NCBI RefSeq assembly: GCF_026230105.1
Contig: NC_079480.1
Span: 17,836,488-17,900,487, forward strand
DNA: 64,000 nt
Direction of reading: 5' to 3'
Source of the DNA: Diorhabda sublineata
Taxonomy: Eukaryota > Arthropoda > Insecta > Coleoptera > Chrysomelidae
The notes under the pieces were generated by a model. The model made no database searches and was not told the DNA's origin. It saw only the letters and a program-made list of their open reading frames with translations. A program made the position numbers and the translations under genes. Below, one piece after another: positions 1 to 15,700 of this stretch. Each line of letters opens with the position of its first letter. The first letter of the stretch is position 1.

Positions 1-460
1 AACTAACACTTATAGTAGGTGCTACAGACCCTGATCCGCTAGAAGTAAAAGTTTTTACAAGACTATGACTTTTTTTTAAAGTTTTAATAACTTTTTCCTC
101 CGGCTCCGAGGATTTATTGTCTACGTCACTAATATTACCGAACGCGAAAGACGATGTCATATGCGTAGTAGCAGCGGAATTTGAAGCAATAACGCTTCCA
201 CTAGTACCTATAGTTTCGAAGGAACTCAGCGCCGATACTTTATTAAGTGCCGTTGAGGAACTAATAATTGCGGTGCTGTCTTCGAACGAAGAAACTTTCC
301 GTCTACCAACTGAGGAAGAAGAGTCCGCTGTAGTTGACGCCGTAGAATGTTGAATGGGAACGGAAACGGAGGCTCTTCTTTGGGGTTCTGTCGGCTGGGC
401 GATTAGGTTACGACAACTGTCTAGCGTGTGTTGTTGCGTTAACATACACGATCTCTGTAC
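1..460 (-). CDS. Rgs7: Rgs7 exon: long Ser/Thr-rich C-terminal tail, runs off the window
   Basis: Acceptor tatttacag at 463..461, then 153 open codons to the window edge. It begins VQRSCMLTQQHTLDSCRNLI, includes RRASVSVPIQ and GRRKVSSFED, and ends in SGSGSVAPTISVS. A start-to-stop ORF search misses it because it has neither a start nor a stop here. Codon use is cleaner and GC higher than in the surrounding introns, as expected of real coding sequence. The RRAS and RRKVSS sites look like basophilic kinase targets. Confidence 0.85.
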
Positions 461-3400
461 CTGTAAATAAAATACTCTAAATTAACGAATTTAGTAAAAA
501 CCTTGATGGATAACAAGGATGTATTTTTTGAAGGAAAGCGACTAGTGTTTGAAAAAACTGAAAAACACGTTTGAGAGATAATAAAACTGGAACTAACTTT
601 GCATTTTGTAATTAATATTACTCCACTCAATAAGTCGTGTTACTGACACACAGGTGGCACTGCTATTGTCAAATCCATCTGACGTTTATGAAGTACCAAC
701 TTTCAAGAGACTATGTCTAAAATTTGATGACATTTTGATTAGTCAGAAAAAAGTAACAGCCATTTAAGTGAAGCTACTTCTGTTATTTTCAAAAAAAAAA
801 AAACAATCTGCTACTTCGAAAAGAACCATTTGTTTTTGGTTTGCGGAATTTAAACGTGATCGTACAAAAACCGATGATGGTGAACGTTCTAGTCATCCAA
901 TTAAGGTGGTTACTCCAGAAAATATTGAAAAGTGCATTAATTGTGAATTGGAACTGCGTGAAATAACTGAGTAAGCTTTTATTAAACTGAGTGCCGCGTT
1001 TACTCGAAGTCGATCAAAAACAACAACGTGTTGATGATTCAGAGCAGTGTTTGGCCTATACATGTAATACATCAAATTGTATTGTGTCGATATGTGACAG
1101 TAAATGAAACATAACTTCACTCCGGAATCAAACGATTATCATCTGAGAGGACTGCAGCTAGTGTACAACGTCCGAAACTTCCAAAGGCGCAATAGTCAGC
1201 TGGGAAGGTTATATCTTATTTGGGATACGTATGGGATATTGTTCATCGATAATCTTCAAAATCAATAGCGAATACTTCATAGAGTTGTTGGATCGTTTGA
1301 ATGCAAAAATCAAGGAAAACCGGCGTGATATGTCGAAGAAGAAACCACTGCTTCAGCAAGATATTGCACCAATTCACAAGTCGATGACAACGATGCTTAA
1401 ATTGAACGAATCACATTACGAGTTGCTTCCTCATCTATTGTATAGTCCAAATCTAGTCCCCGGTGACTACTCACTATTCCCTAATATCAAAAAAATGCTC
1501 TTTGGTAAGAAATTCAATTCAAATGTAGGAGCAATTGATGAAACTGAAGCTCGATGACTGTTACGAGTTGGACAAGTGATAAAATAATTGTTTTGCTCTT
1601 TAAGGAGATTGAATTGATGAATAGAATCGATTTTTAGTCAAAAAATGTGTTTTCATTAGTTAGTCATACGACTTATTGAGTTAAAACTTAGATCTGAGTC
1701 TGATTTCCAGTCCGCGGATAATTTTTTCCAATAGTTAAAATTATCCACTGAGTAGAACTTTCAATTCCACTACTCATTTTCTTTTCCATTTCCGAATAAA
1801 CTAAAAATGACCCTTTACGATAAGATGGATGGTAGTATTTCTCAATGGGTCTCTTATGTATGTCACTGAAATCATGGAATACCTTGACTGGTGAAGCTTC
1901 TAGCTTAGAAGATTCTTACTATTTTTCCGTTACTGAAAATTACTCACTAAGTAGGCTTCCCTTTCTTTTCTTCTCCATTTCCCCATTAACCCAACTCGCT
2001 CCAAGTAGTGATATAGAAATTTGAAACTCCATGTCACCCGTTATAATTTTTTTTAGTTTCATTCCGAAACACATAGTTAGTTTTAAAATGTTACAGAAAG
2101 TGAAAGCAACTTGTGTTTCAATGCAATCAATGGGTTTAAGATGATTATTTGAACCTAATTAGAAACAAAACCATTTTATCTAATAAAACATACCTTTCCA
2201 GTAACGTCAGCAACTGCGACACTAATATCTGAAGATGAACTTCCAGAGTCGAGCTGAATTGAATTTTTTCGACTTCTAGATTCGGTCGTACCTGTCTCCC
2301 ACGGACAAACATCTTCAGATGTTGATGCTCCAGCTACAATAGCTATGTTGGGCTTCTTTACCCTAGACAAACAACAAACAGTGATATGAATATATTTATA
2401 TTTGATTCTTTATCATCCCTGTAAGTCTTTAGATACAATTGTTATTATTAATTAATTTCTCAATATTCTCCATTTCTCAGAATATCTCAGCTATAATGAG
2501 ATGCAAAATATTCGATAAATCACTCGACATAAAAAAACGGAGGAAGGAAAATGGAAAATATCTAAATACCTCAATACAATGAGATATGAATGTGAAAATT
2601 CACACCGTGAGATTTGATGATGGTTAGAATTATTTCGAAAACATATCGCAGGCTTGGACAGCTCGGAATAACATTTACCTATGATCTAGCTGTCCAAGCT
2701 TCTGGTATACTCTGTACCCTATACTTCTTTTAATCTCAAGTAAAAGTTGATTAGATATTTTTGTCTTTCCTACTGGGACCGAAATTCAGAAAATGGAGAG
2801 TTTTCCAATTGACACGTCATATGAAATAAACATTTATTGAATACTATTGAAAACTAAGAAAGCAGATATTCTTTAATAAGAACTTTGTAGTTATTCTTAT
2901 TTAGCAAATGAGAAAGTAGATTTAATAGTTATTAAGTGTGAAAGTAACTCAAATTTCAAATAACTATTGAAGAAGTGATTAGTTTGGATAGTTTGATTGG
3001 TAGAAACAATTGTATCTAACTCATTACGTGATTTATTAACTTCCAGTTCATAGAGTATGACAATAATTATTAAACATCAAATACTGGTGCTATACAGAAG
3101 GATATTTTTGAAAAGCGTGGAACAGTTACAGAGTCATTTACACCAAAATACGACAAAAAGACCAATTACAACTCAATTAAATATTCCTTTAATTTCTTAT
3201 TTCTTAGACCTTTTCCTTATCCTTCTAAATGTTCTTGATTTTAGATCTCTTCTGCTTTAAAATTAGTTTCCTTTTTTTTGTGAACCATTTCTAAAAATTT
3301 TCTTTTCCGTCCATTAGATTCCTTTCCAAGAATTACTGAGTTTCTATGATTGAATATTTTTATCAAAAAAAAATAAATTCTTTGAACGGAATCTAATAAA

Positions 3401-6400
3401 TGGAAAAGATAATTTTTAGAAATGTTTATTTCTTTAGCATAAGCACGTATAAGTAGCTTCTTTCTTCTTTTTCCATCAGTCATGGTCAAAATCGGAAGAG
3501 TAGAAAAATATCTTTTCGTGCTAACCTAGAATCCACTTTCTTCTCTTATTCTAAATTCTTTTCTAAGAGTTGAGCTGCTCTATCGCAAGATAATAAGTTT
3601 TATGATTATATTTTGGTTTAAATTACCTATCCATAGTTATAACACATCGTGTATGTATTAAAATTTATCTTTTATTGATTGCAACTACTGTTACCTGAAC
3701 AAAATTATTTCAAAAAGCAGCTATCTTCACAATTTTCACTTGTGCTCAGAAAAAGTCTTGTAGCCACTGACAATCTATAATCTGATAACGGAGTAGATTC
3801 AACAAATTTCTATTATAACCGAGCTAGCCAATTCACAGTCGAGGTAAACAAGCAAACAGGCGAGAAAGTCGACAGGTCGACAGAAGAACTAACAAAACTT
3901 TTCTTTGCAAATACTTCAGCTATGAAAATCTCTCTATTGTGTGTTCACATTCTTGGCATTGTTTCAATGACAGAATCTATGCGCCGAAATTATGTTTTGG
4001 ACTGTATATTTATTACAATGCTTCGGTCTTGCGGTATTGTCGGAATAGTTTCAATGTATTCCCTTCACCACTCGCTTTCTACCATATTGTGACTATTATA
4101 GTTATTACTTTAAGCAGAAAAGCTAATTCACTACGGGGATATAAATAACGTCATTAGTAGAGGTGAGTGTTTGCCATCATGAATGTGGCTCGCTGGGAGA
4201 TGGACAATTTTTATGTTCAACACTCCCGTTCCTGCGCCTAGTCAATAAAAACAGATATGCAGTTCATATGCAACAGCATCAAATTCAACCATTCACTGCT
4301 TATTTTCTTGATGTGGCGTACCTTGGTTTTATTTGTGTTTTAATTGTCGATGTCGTTTCCTATTTAATTTTTCCAAAGCACATAGTTCCAAACGTTGCTG
4401 CATGTTCTATTTCTAGGTTTTTTTGCTTATCAAAAAACATTACCTTAGGAAAAAGTCGAAAAATAACTCGAATAGGAACAACATTAACAAATCTTAAAAA
4501 TACTAGAACTTGAAGCAAGATCCAGTCAAACTCTATAAATACGTGATGAGTGATTCGATCATAAAGCAGAAGTTTGCTTTAAAAAAAGTTATTAACAAGT
4601 TTCAGAGTTGACATTTTTCTTAGATTTTCTAGATAGTCTCCGTCAGACTCTACAGACTTTTGCCACCTCTTCAGAAGCTTTCGGAAACTTTTTTCGTGAA
4701 AATCTCTCGGTTTCTCGGTTTGTGATGTAAAAATTACAGTCCGTCACGTACTTCTTGCAAAGGACCAAATAAATAATAGTCACATGGCGATAAATCGAGA
4801 CTATGAAGAGAGTTTTTTGGTATTTCCTAACCAAATTCGTTTAACGTATGCAGTCTGGCGTTGTCTTACAGCAACATCTCACTAGGGATTGGAATATCGC
4901 GTTGTTATGATATAGAAACAGGTTTCATTGCGATTTAAGTAGATTACTATAATACTGCGTGTTCACAGTTCGTTGTTGAATGAGAAAATTAACCGCAGTA
5001 ACTCCTCTCATGTTCCAAAATACGGTGGTACACAATACCTTTCCCGCAGACAGTGTAATCTTCTTCCACTTCACAGACGCGCGTTTACTCTTTATACCGC
5101 TGCAGTATACGCGTACAAACGCATCGTGTGAATTGCTCAAAATTCAGAAGTCTTGGAACTAATCTGACTGAAACTTTATGGTAACCGAGTCGTTCATGAA
5201 TTATTTGCTCAATGCCAAATACCCTGATCCAATTTTTCAGCTATATCACATCGGTCTCTCAAAATCTTAAAAAAAATCTCCGCTGATTTCACATTATCTT
5301 TTACTAAAAAACGAATATTGATGCGTTGCGCAACATACATTGGTACATCCTTCTTGCTCATGGTTATAAGAACACTAAAAAGTGAGGTTATATGGTTCCA
5401 GCTGTTTTTCGCTTCGCTCCGTAACAGTGCATTCTAACAAATTCATGAGAATTAACTATTGGAATACTACAAAACGTTCGACGTAATTTATGCATCATAA
5501 TTTTAATTTGGTCAATATTTGTAACACATTCGATTCTCTTTGCAACATTCGCTTCAAATCATTTTTGATGTGGCAAAAAATACCGAAATATTCTGGACCA
5601 TTACCATATATCTAAATAATTGAATCAAATACTTTTCTAATGATATGTATATTTGAAGCCAAGATACTGGAGGAGTGAGAGGAAAGGAATAGACACATGG
5701 CAGATGGCTGTATTCATTTTAGACCAAAACTTAAATATATATACACAAGTGAAAATTGCCTCACATAGTTATATTGATACTTAGACCAGACACTTACAAG
5801 CACTTCTACGTTGGTGAAGCTATTAAAAGGACAAACGTCAAAACGATCTTGTATCAGAATGCATCAACATTCTCTTAGCTGACTCCAAAAGCATTGTCAA
5901 TGATTTTATAGATCGAAATTGGTTTTCGATTCCTTCATAAGAATTAAAAATAATTTTAATTGTTTTAAACAAATTGAGATCAATTATCATTTCCTGAAAA
6001 AAGAATCAGAAAGTGATATTCCCATTTTCTTTTGATAATTGGAATGCGAAAAGAATGGGAATGAGTAATTTCGAAACGATTTTCAAAAAACTGAATTTTA
6101 TTTTGTAAGAAAGTGCATCGAAAATGACTGACGTTAGTTCTAATAGATGAATTTCTTTTTCTAGTCCTTATAGGAATGAAATACAAGTATTATTGCGACG
6201 TGCATTGTGAAAATAACTGCATTTGTGGCAATTATTTTCAGTTTTGAATCAAACATCCATGCTTCATAATGAAAAATTGTACCTACCTCTTGCTGTTGCG
6301 TATTCATCTTCGCAAGAAAGATATACAATGCGGTCCATATGTATGGAATAAATTCAATTTAAGCATTATTGTGTACTCCAGCACCCCCTCTGAATTAGAA

Positions 6401-9400
6401 GCACCCCTTTAAAAATGTTGAATAAGAAAGAGGATCTTGTGGCACCTTGGTAGAAAGTTTTTAAAATTTGGTGCAATCATAAATGAGAAAATTAATTTTT
6501 AAGATGAAATATTTTGATAATATCTCCATCACAAAACTTCACATAGAACGAAAATAATAATATTGCATAATATTTGGAATGTTTTTTTCCAATGTAAAAA
6601 TTCAAAAAAAAATTTTCTCATTTATTATTGCAATGAATTCAAAAACCTTCATATTACTGAACAGAGGACTGAAATCCCCATCCAACAAAGTTCCACACGA
6701 TCCTTATTTAAAATTGTCTATGGGGTGTTCATAATTCATACTGGAGAAAGATAATATTTTTTTACTATAAATTGTCAATTTCAAAATGATAATCGACCTG
6801 TTTTAGCTTTTGTTTTAACATAGTACATATCAAAGCTAAAATTGAATTTATGCCATACATGTAGACCGCATTGTATATTGTTGATAGCTTATATAAAAGA
6901 AATGTAAAATTTGTGTTTTATCTTAAATGATTATTAATTTGCTAATAAACAGGTTTTTTGCTTTCCCCCGGACACTAGTAGTTCATGATTTATGATTATA
7001 CCACTATAAATATATTTTTATCTATCTTTCAGAAATTATTAAAAAAAGTAATTTTGGAACAGAAGAGACCTGAAATCAAGAAGATAGAGAAGCATAAATA
7101 TTTCAAAAGGTCTATGAAATAAGAAATCAAAGAAATTTATATTTTTAAATTTGGTATAAACGCGATAATAAATAAAATCAAAAATTTCTGTATTGATTTG
7201 TATTTTAAAATATGCATTTTTTGATAAGAAAGTTATGAAGCTACTTTCATGAGACCGTGCTTAGCTTTTTTTATTTCAAGTGCAACCTCCCTATACAGTA
7301 TTTATTTTTTAGTTTCGTCAGAAAATTCTAAACATTCATAAATAATGTCTTATACATATTTTCAACTGCTTTGGAAATATTAAGTGTTAATCTGTATTTC
7401 AGCTACATATTTATCCTCGAAGCTTCACGCTGTGACTGTAAAAACATGTGTGTCATTTACATTTAACCTTGAACTGTACTTTTTGTATTAAGCTTGAACT
7501 GTAAGCTTTGTACTACCCGTAACTATTTTAATTTCTTATATATAATCTCCAAGAATATTGTTAAAACCTATTTATCATTTCATTAAACAAATGTATTGAA
7601 AAAAAAAGATATACAACTAATTTGTAATTTTCTCATTGTTGAATGATCCCTCGAGATTCCATGAGATTTAACCATATTTTGACATGTCTTTTATATAGCT
7701 ATAGTTGTACAACATTCATATCTCCTGTTAGGGGAATATTTATAAAGACGCGATTATGTTGTATGTACAAAAGTTTTAAGATTGGTTTTTATTATTTCGC
7801 TCACAACATATATTTGGAATAATCATAACAAATACTGTTACACAACATTACATATAAAACTGTTCATTTTATAAAGGCGAGAATGTACTTAAGCTCATGA
7901 AATGAAAATATTGAGAAAATTGGTCTAATATTAAAGTTTAGTAAATATTCCATGAACACAAATAAGACTGAATCCAAGAATGAAATGTATAAGATACACA
8001 ATTCTACAATGATCTACAAACAACTTCAAAGATTGAGCCAAATAAGAGGTGAAAATGTGTTTTTTTGTGTACAAGGGTCTTCTGATACGACCGATATTAT
8101 GATAGTATCGACATTGTTGTCAGATATTTCCTTTTTCCGGAAAAATAACGATTTCTGTTATTTCAAATGTATAACCCTGTATATTTTTCGGGCAACAATA
8201 TATTAATATATAAGACTGAGATTGAACCTTTCTGGACTTATGACATAGAAGCGATTTCTTACACCAAAGTGGACTAACTTTAATATATTTTCCGAGTTTT
8301 CGAATATTTATGTATGCATCGTCTGGAAAGCTTCAGAATTCAATATTCAAATTGACGTTGATAGAAATATTGATTAATTGAAATATTGATTCTGATTACT
8401 ACAGGAATTTCTATGAATTTTCAATTGGTTAGATTATGAATGACGTTGAATTTTTATAGGTTAGATAAGGTCAAGTTGTAGTGAATTATGTTCAATATTG
8501 ATTGGTTAATTTATGGAAATTATCAAATTTCAATAGGCTACGTCGTTATGAATATAGGTGAATATTCATTGGTTAAGTTGAAATTTATAGGTTAAATGAG
8601 GTTAGTTGCACAAATAAAGAAAACAATAATATCATTATGCAGGGTAGAGAGAAAGCGAATAATCTGATGATATGAAAACTATCCATCTAAATGCCACATG
8701 ATCATTAGTGTACATTTTCTAGGTTATGTTAACTACATCATTTTATACAACGCAATTTCTTGAATTTTCCAATATTGATATAGTTTTTTTTAACGCAGCA
8801 TACTTTGATTCATTTACAATTGCTTTACATCCATTCCGTTCTCTGCCAATACCAGCGAAGGCTTTTGAACTGTTATTTATCTTATACAGGTGACACTTCG
8901 TCAATTCTCCTCCTCTCTACTCTCCATGATTACCATACATTGAAACTCTATTGTGTTTGAATATAAAAATGAGGTCAGTTTTTACTGTCAATAGAAATAT
9001 TCTCAATCTATACGAGGAACAAAACTTATTATGAACTTCTACTTTAGAACACTCACTTTGAGCTATCTCAAATTTGCTCGTTTGCTATTAGTTGTTATTG
9101 GAGAAAATGTAAGAATCTAATTATATTTTCGATATATTCATGATATTCATGACAGTACTGGTACCTTTAACAAAAATGAACAGTCAGTGAATTGAAATCG
9201 GAATTGAGTGTTTTTTCCGGAAAAAAAATGTTTGGGAGTCTTTTCCACTTACAAACTGACGTTAGTATTGATCTGATTGGCTGCAACTACGGGAAGCTTC
9301 GCAATACACGCCAGATCACCCCTGTAATTCAAGCATGAATTTTCTCTGTCTAACTACTCTAAACATAACCTATAGTTTGTGAATACAACAATTTAAGAAC

Positions 9401-12400
9401 CACCAAATAGTTTTGTGATAAGTATATAGTAATATTGCGTGAGGTTATTCTGCTTGTAGTTAGTTCGAAAACTAGTCTTAACTGTAACTTTTAAGTCAAT
9501 ATAAATTAACACATGATTGTTTTGAACACGTAAATTTTGACGGTATATAATATTTTATTCAACTTTTCGTTTTCTATTATAGTCAATGTAACTTTGTTGA
9601 CAAATTTATTTATATGTTTTCCGAACGCGTTTAGAACAACCCTAGAATATGTAATAACCACGTACAGAGAAAGGAAAATATCCTAAATCAATAACCCATT
9701 TAGTTAGAGTCATTCCTGGGAAGACAGTAAATTATTAATAGGACTCCAACCACTCCAACTCATTCAATTCCATGGCTACCAATTGATCTCCAAAATGGTT
9801 GCTCATAAATGACACAAAGCCTCTTAAGGTTCGATATGACACATAAGCTTGTTCATATTTTTTCTCAATTCATGTTTGTTCCTTGAACGATCAAATATCA
9901 ATTCTCACTCTCTATTTTTATCATATTACCGAATAGATCCTGGTGTAGGACTCATTAACCACTGGTTAACCTCAGTGGCACATCCAACGCGGTTTATAGC
10001 TAAGCACGAAGTAATACGGCAGTTCCATCTCATTAATCAACAGGTGTTCGCCCTGGAGAAGAGGGCTACCAACATTTTTATATTAGATTGATTCACTTAC
10101 TTCCTTGGTATCTCTAATGAATCAGCAAGTAGTCCTTTGGGACTATTTGTTTTTTTGGAATCGTCATATTTCACTTCTAAATAGATGTGTCCAATGAATA
10201 TTGTCGTTATATCTTTGGGTACCTACAGTGAGTCTTTCACGATTTATCGATTTCATGACAGGAAATTTCGCTCCATCTTAAAGAGCTATAGTTTTCTTTG
10301 AATACGAATTATGACTATGAAATACAATTTGAATCTAATTCTGTTCCTAAACTTCATTTTTGTTGAATCAGTTGAAGAAATATTGTAAATGGCGTATTGT
10401 TATCTGACATTATTTTATATAACGGTGAATGAGATCAATAAAAAATAATTCATTTGTCTTTATCCAAGTTATGTGTACAATATTTAAAATTGAGTCTTCA
10501 ATGATTTCACCCATATCTTATTAGTATTTCTATGCTTTACTCTTCCAATTGTTATATACGCCAGGTCTGAACTCTTCGTTCTCTTCAATTTTCTGTTCAG
10601 GTGGTCTTGATCCAGTACCTGGAAGAACATGATCTTAACATGATTATGTATCTTGATTCGTGTTTTTGGGTATATATTTCTTTTTTCCTTAATGGTTGTT
10701 ATGTTGAAATCCTTATGCAGAGGCACTTTGTTATGGAATCTTTGGTTGAATGTAATGTTGATTGATCTGGCACTGCCCCAGACCTCTAGTTTGTATGTTC
10801 TGCTTATAATACAATACATTATTCAATATTTTATAGCTAGTTATCTCTTTTTCTCTCCAGATGATATTTTTATTTCAATCATTTCAAGATATTTAACAAT
10901 GTTTCTATATGGTACGTTCCAAATTTTGTTTAACTGAAATTCAATCTCACCCAAATTTTGGTTAGGTTGAATCGATTTGTGACTTTTCATATCTTTCGTT
11001 TAGCTCCTTCCACATTGTCAAATTATTCATGTCTAGTATAATATGTGTATATAGGGTGTTCAGAGACTTGATGTAAGAAATTCGGCACTGAGTAAATAAT
11101 GTGAAAATAATGAAATAATTGAAGCTTATTCTGTCGATTATTTCGGACCTTGTTTTTACCGGTGAATTACTAAGCGGAAAGTCATCTAAATAACATTTTT
11201 CCTATTAGGTGGATTGGTCGAAAAGGTCAATTTGCATGGCCACCACGTTTCCCTGAATGAAATACAATGGATTCATTTTTTTTGAGGATATCTTGAAAGC
11301 TTGGTGAATGCAGCACTGGTAAACAGAAGGAACGAGATTATCGATAGAATAAACTTCTATTGAAAAGCTATGAAGCAGAATCTTGGAATGTTTTTCCAAG
11401 TTAAAAGAAATATCCTCCGTAGACTTCGGAAAAATGCATTTTTGCTATCCTTAGATTCTACAACTTATCCCTGTAAAAGTTACGGATTATTAGATATTAG
11501 CATGAGCGGAACCGGACCTTCAGATAGTAGTATAGATCTATTTGAAGTCCTACAACTCAGAAACGAGGCATCGTATGAGAAATTTTTTTTTCTGTTATAG
11601 CATTATTTTCCCGTCATCTACCCACATCTCTTTTGACACTTTGATACATCATTCCAGCTCAAAATAAATGATCAAATTCCTCTTTTACTCTAAAACATAC
11701 TACAGTGCAACCTTAATATAACGTACCTCAATATAACGACTTCCTCGATTTATGTCGCGACAGGTTTCGACACGCTTTTGTTCGTAAAACAATAATACAA
11801 TAATTGTTGTTTATGGAATGTAATGTAAACACTGCTGCTCGTTACTCTTGTTGAATATTCAAGTTGAAATGCCTCAACATAACAAACCTCAGTTCAACGA
11901 ATTACTTGATATAACGAATATTTACTTGTTCCCTTCCGATTTGTTATATCGAGGTTGCATTCTATTATATGAGTCTCCAAAAGCTTCTATTATTGTTTTG
12001 GAAAAATTCTTTATCTTCATAGACTTTTCAATTAGACCTGTGATCCTGTGTTTTGCTCTTTCATCTAGTTTTTTCAGAAAATCCAAACTGATGGTCTCAG
12101 AAACAGCTAGTGCGAAGAATTTTTTTATATTACAAGCTGTAGGAGGATTTAGCTATTATCGCATTCAATCCTGGTTTTTGTATATGAATGGCTTCAAGTA
12201 TTTTCCAGTGTCTTAAGAAACTTTTTAATTCCATTTCTTGGTAATTGATTTAATACTTCTTCTGTGATTGGATCGCATCCGTGATTGAATTCAAATTTGT
12301 TTTTATCTTATTAACTACTTCTTGTTTGAGTGAGCAATACTATTTATTTTTTTTTTTCGGCTGTTTGTTTCCCTCCATGAGAATTTTTTGTCACTATTTT

Positions 12401-12717
12401 GAGTGGAAGATTCCTTCTAGATCTTCTGTAAGCACTATCGTTTTTCACATATAATTTTTTCCCCAACTAAAAACAGTAGTAGCATAGAATTGAATAAAAA
12501 CTATTTATCAAACATCATAAGAATTAATAACATATTTGGTAGTACTCACATTGTAAGTTTTGAATATTAATCCAAAATTGGTACTTTTAGTGCGCCACAG
12601 TAATATTTGTGGAAACACTAAAGCTTATGAGAAGCCATGCGCAAGCGCATGCAGCTTTCTCTATCTTCCGCATTGAATTTTACTCAATGATTGTTCTTGA
12701 AACAAATTTTATTTATA

Positions 12718-12785
<68 letters not shown>

Positions 12786-15700
12786 ACTAAAAATTATATT
12801 TTTATCAAGAGAAGTTTGCAATTACCAACTAGTACAGTAATATCTTTCGAACAGGGTCGGATTAAGCTAGTGGCTTGGGGGGGCCCCATCATTTGGAAAT
12901 CATTCTGTATTTTTTGATGTGTTGATACCACAAATCATTTGAGCCACCATGAATCTCTTTTTAATCAATAATAACAAACAATTTAGAAACTATGCCATCA
13001 CTACTTATCGGTACAAGTGAGTAAACATGAGTGAACAGGTAGTTTAAACCTAGTACTGAAAGAGAGGTACTTTTTGGTCAAACACATTTCTACGATATTC
13101 AAAACTCATGTAGAGAATACAAGAATAATGACATACCACCTAATGTTGTACCAGGCGCAGGGAAAATTTTTGATTTTCCTAAAATTCTTGGTAATTTGAT
13201 ACGGTACGGCATTTATAAGCAACTATTTGGGTTATTACATACTTTTTGCAACGTCATACATAACGGCTGGAACCGGGGTGAGAAATCTTTGGTGCATTCC
13301 TTGATTTTTAAGTAGTTCGTTGAGATTATTTGAACCACTATGAAACTTTGTGATTGTTCACGACGAATTTTCTGTGCGTGCGTGGCGTGATCGTTGCGCG
13401 CCCGCTCCGCTTTGAAGACACTCGCAATCCGCAATTATGATAAGGCCCTTAGACATTGGTAACAATTATGTGATTTAATATATTTAGCATAATGTTTATC
13501 AGATGGGATGACCGCAATACTTGGATTGTGATGAATGAACATCATATTTGAAAGTTGGATTCCTTTATTCGGATAATTTTGATCTTGTGAGATATTAAAC
13601 TTGGCATATTCATAAATTGAGATATCAGGATGATTGTGAACAAGTATATATCAATAACTATGATTATCGAAAAAGAACTTGAACGAAAAATATCAAAAAT
13701 CGTTTCCATAAAAATCTCAAATCATTATTTATAGTCGTCGATAGAAATCGAGTCACATAATTTGGAGAATGAATATTAAAAAGTGAGATGTCTTATATAT
13801 CTCGAAATATAATATTTTTTCGAGTTGATCACACCCATCACACTGACAACAAATCTTTGAGAAATGGGACAGCTTTTTATCAAAATTTTTTTAAATACTT
13901 ATTTGTTTGTTCAATTTTTTATGTTTCTGTTAGTATTTTTTATTTTTTTTTTTCAGCTAACATTGAATTATTCAATCGAATTCAAATTTCTCATACTTTA
14001 ATCCGAAAGACGATTCAATAATATCAACTTCAAATTTCCCATACTTTAATCCGAAAGACTATTCAATAAAAGAAATGCTGGAATATTCAATAATATTACC
14101 ACAATTTTTAGCTCTTCAGATTTTATCGTGCTTGCACTAATTTCCAATATTATTTGAATTTTGAAAAATCAAGTATGACTTAATAATTTTTCACGAAACG
14201 TATTTCTGTGTAATGTGTCTTCTTTAAGGTAGATATGAGAAGAAAGTATTGGAAAAAACTTTTAAAATAAAAATTCAAGTTAATGAATCATATTTAGATA
14301 TCAGTTGCCAACAGTAATTGTTCATTTTTGGTATAGTACAAAATTCGCACATGACTGATTACGAATTAGTGATAATTAAACGAAATTCTGCGCATTTTTC
14401 AAAACGTTTCCGGAATGGTCCATAAAGTGCTTGTACTTGCTCTTTAGTAATAAATCGACCTATAAGAGTTATTCTATTTTCAAATATTTCACTATCATTC
14501 GGAATGTGTTCTTGATAAATAAAATTCATTATTATGAAGTGTGGACATCTATCAGGCCAGCATGTCACACTCATTTTCCCAAACAATCTTCCACCAAATT
14601 GATTATTGGACGCAATCAATAATCATTCGTGTAGAATGAGCAGGGCAGCCTTTATGATAAAAAAGTGAGTTTGTCCATTATTTGAAGGAATTTCGTCAAA
14701 CAATCTTTGCATAAGTGAGTATGGTGATCTGACTTTTCTTCAATAAAAAAAGATCTGATGATTTCTAGCTCGTATGAGAAGGCATACTAAACATTTACTT
14801 CGTAGATTTACTGCCTTCTTGTCTAATTACGTAAAGGGGATTGCATCTGTTCCAATTCCTCGATTTCTACAGTAAAGTGTTAAAAGTATTTTCTTCGAAA
14901 TATATGTTTAATTTCTGAAAACTTCTATTCTGTTCGATTTATATATTCGCTGTTAATAGACTTAACTTGTGTTTTTGATCATGCTTTGATCTTTAACTGA
15001 AATTTTGAGATCTGCATTCAATAAATTTGAATCAACTGAAATTTCTCCATCAGTTTCATCAAGGTTTGTATCTTTTTTCTTGATTACTTCCTGTTGGGAG
15101 AAATCTCTTGGTAAAATGCGAACAGTACTTTTGTTGATCTCACTCAACAAAGCAATAAACATATTAATCGAATAGTGAATCACTTAAGCTTTTTCCTCTA
15201 GTGTTAACCCTGTATCTAAAAATAATTCATTCCAACAGATTAATACCATTACGTATTAAAACTCTGTTGTATCTTGGATTTTAAAAAAATGGAAATTTGT
15301 ATCAACAATCTTTTATATTTCAAAATACCCGTTTCACCTATCTGTTGACACAGTACATTCCATCTGAATCAATATTTTCCTTCTGAAGAATCTTGCTTTG
15401 TTTTCTAATATTACAACCGTGTATCAGTTGTTGTTTGAACAATCATTGAGTAAGTTCAATTGGCAAGAATAAACTACTTAACAAGCACAATAATTCAACT
15501 CACCTGTAAGGTATATCACTGAGATTACTCTGAGAATGAGAATGGGGCACTTTGGTATCCTTTACTCCAGATATGGCAAGCTCATGAGCAGAGCCAGATA
15601 GGCTTCTATCACTGCCCCGACGTTTCGAAAGAGCTCCGCACATAACGACAGTTCCTTGAGAAGGTTGCTGTTGAATTAGTTGCTGATTGGGAGCTGTACT

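Noticed and set aside
3921..4091. 57-codon plus-strand frame with a signal-peptide-like start
   Set aside because: No cysteine pattern, homologue or expression context recognised; such frames are expected by chance in AT-rich DNA.
12726..12780. TA run as a CRISPR-like or origin-like feature
   Set aside because: It is a plain dinucleotide microsatellite with no spacers or associated motifs.
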